64,000 nucleotides of DNA, taken from Agromyces sp. 3263 (GTDB lineage: Bacteria > Actinomycetota > Actinomycetes > Actinomycetales > Microbacteriaceae). Under the pieces are notes generated by a model, which saw nothing but the letters and a program-made list of their open reading frames with translations, was not told the origin of the DNA and did not search any database. This document shows positions 63,714-64,000 of the stretch, in pieces (position 1 is the first letter of the stretch; every line of letters starts with the position of its first letter). Position numbers and translations under genes: made by a program. Location: the NCBI RefSeq assembly GCF_031456545.1, contig NZ_JAVDUV010000002.1, forward strand, positions 372,001 through 436,000, written 5' to 3'.

Positions 63714-64000
63714 GCGGGGCGCCGACACGCCGTCGGCGTGCAGGTGCGCGTGGATGGTGGCCGCGAGCGCGGGACCGATGCCCTTGACCTCGGCGATGTC
63801 GGCTTCGCCCGCCCCGCGGAGCCGCGTGACGGAGCCGAAGTGCTTCAGCAACTCCTTCACCCGTGTCGGTCCGAGCCCCGGGATGTCGGAGAGCACGGTG
63901 CCGATGTCGCGCTTGCGGCGCTGCCGCTGGTGCGTGATCGCGAACCGGTGGGCCTCGTCGCGCACCCGCTGGAAGAGAAACAGCGCATCGCTGTTGCGCG
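63711..64000 (-). CDS. uvrC: Excinuclease ABC subunit C, C-terminal part (cut by window edge)
   Basis: The frame is open to the window end. The visible residues [30 protein letters not shown] and the two helix-hairpin-helix motifs ([39 protein letters not shown]) are the UvrC nuclease-domain end and DNA-binding tail. Nucleotide excision repair, 5' incision. Upstream neighbour of rapZ as in other actinobacteria. Confidence 0.93.
   Translation of the reverse strand, partial: RNSDALFLFQRVRDEAHRFAITHQRQRRKRDIGTVLSDIPGLGPTRVKELLKHFGSVTRLRGAGEADIAEVKGIGPALAATIHAHLHADGVSAPR

Overview
The window is an uninterrupted stretch of chromosome from a high-G+C actinobacterium, most likely a member of the Microbacteriaceae (order Micrococcales). 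The evidence is: about 70 percent G+C by eye; GTG starts and ATGA/GTGA stop-start overlaps throughout; actinobacterial marker genes (rbpA, whiA, opcA, DUF3099, DUF4233, DUF4031); an ultrashort-stem ileS T-box; and constant recurrence of GGATGCC/GGCATCC. Genes are densely packed. I see no insertion sequence, prophage, CRISPR array or rRNA, and one tRNA (Ala, GGC). Almost everything is core or conserved family-level content.

Layout. 1-9.4 kb: the tail of an APC permease; fabG; a DUF3099 / mini zinc-finger-like / SURF1 run; an ABC-F ATPase; an AlkZ-like DNA glycosylase; YceI; a NagZ-like lipoprotein; a coiled-coil lysozyme-like exported protein; and a DUF2236 protein. 9.4-13.7 kb: an Lrp/AsnC regulator followed by an overlapping E1alpha-E1beta-E2 2-oxoacid dehydrogenase operon, probably branched-chain. 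13.7-16.9 kb: a small membrane protein, a glutathione-peroxidase-like enzyme, a YgiB-like lipoprotein translationally coupled to a YgiC-like ATP-grasp ligase, and tRNA-Ala. 16.9-33.5 kb, mainly minus strand: the classical actinobacterial run rsfS-(tail-anchored protein)-nadD-(small membrane protein)-proA-proB-obgE-rpmA-rplU-rne-ndk-DUF4233-folC-ileS, read backwards in window coordinates, with DUF4031 and a VKOR gene inserted in the opposite direction. 33.5-41.8 kb: a leaderless GntR regulator divergent from an MFS transporter, valS with an archaeal-type motif, a GNAT enzyme, a methyltransferase and an M3 oligopeptidase. 41.8-48.6 kb: the suf Fe-S operon (sufB-sufD-Rieske-sufC-sufT) and the haem A/O genes ctaA and ctaB with a gamma-carbonic-anhydrase-like gene. 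48.9-57.1 kb: a pentose-phosphate operon tkt-tal-pgi-zwf-opcA-pgl. 57.1-64 kb, minus strand: uvrC (partial)-rapZ-whiA-sod-gap-pgk-tpiA-secG-rbpA.

How the genes work together. From 42 kb on, the order follows what I recall of the Mycobacterium tuberculosis block uvrC-rapZ-yvcK-whiA ... gap-pgk-tpi-secG ... pgl-opcA-zwf-tal-tkt ... ctaB ... ctaA ... suf. Central carbon flux (oxidative and non-oxidative pentose phosphate, lower glycolysis) sits beside haem A/O and Fe-S assembly for respiration. Two departures stand out: yvcK is missing between rapZ and whiA, and sufS/sufU/sufR are missing from the suf operon.

The best leads for follow-up are the YgiB/YgiC pair beside a Gpx-like enzyme in a lineage expected to use mycothiol; the GntR/MFS intergenic region with a 17-bp palindrome across the regulator's -35; the translational ileS T-box; a palindrome upstream of the Lrp-bkd genes; an attenuator between rpmA and obgE; several leaderless promoters; and the over-represented GGATGCC/GGCATCC heptamer. 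I did not find a clearly novel multi-gene defence or biosynthetic system.
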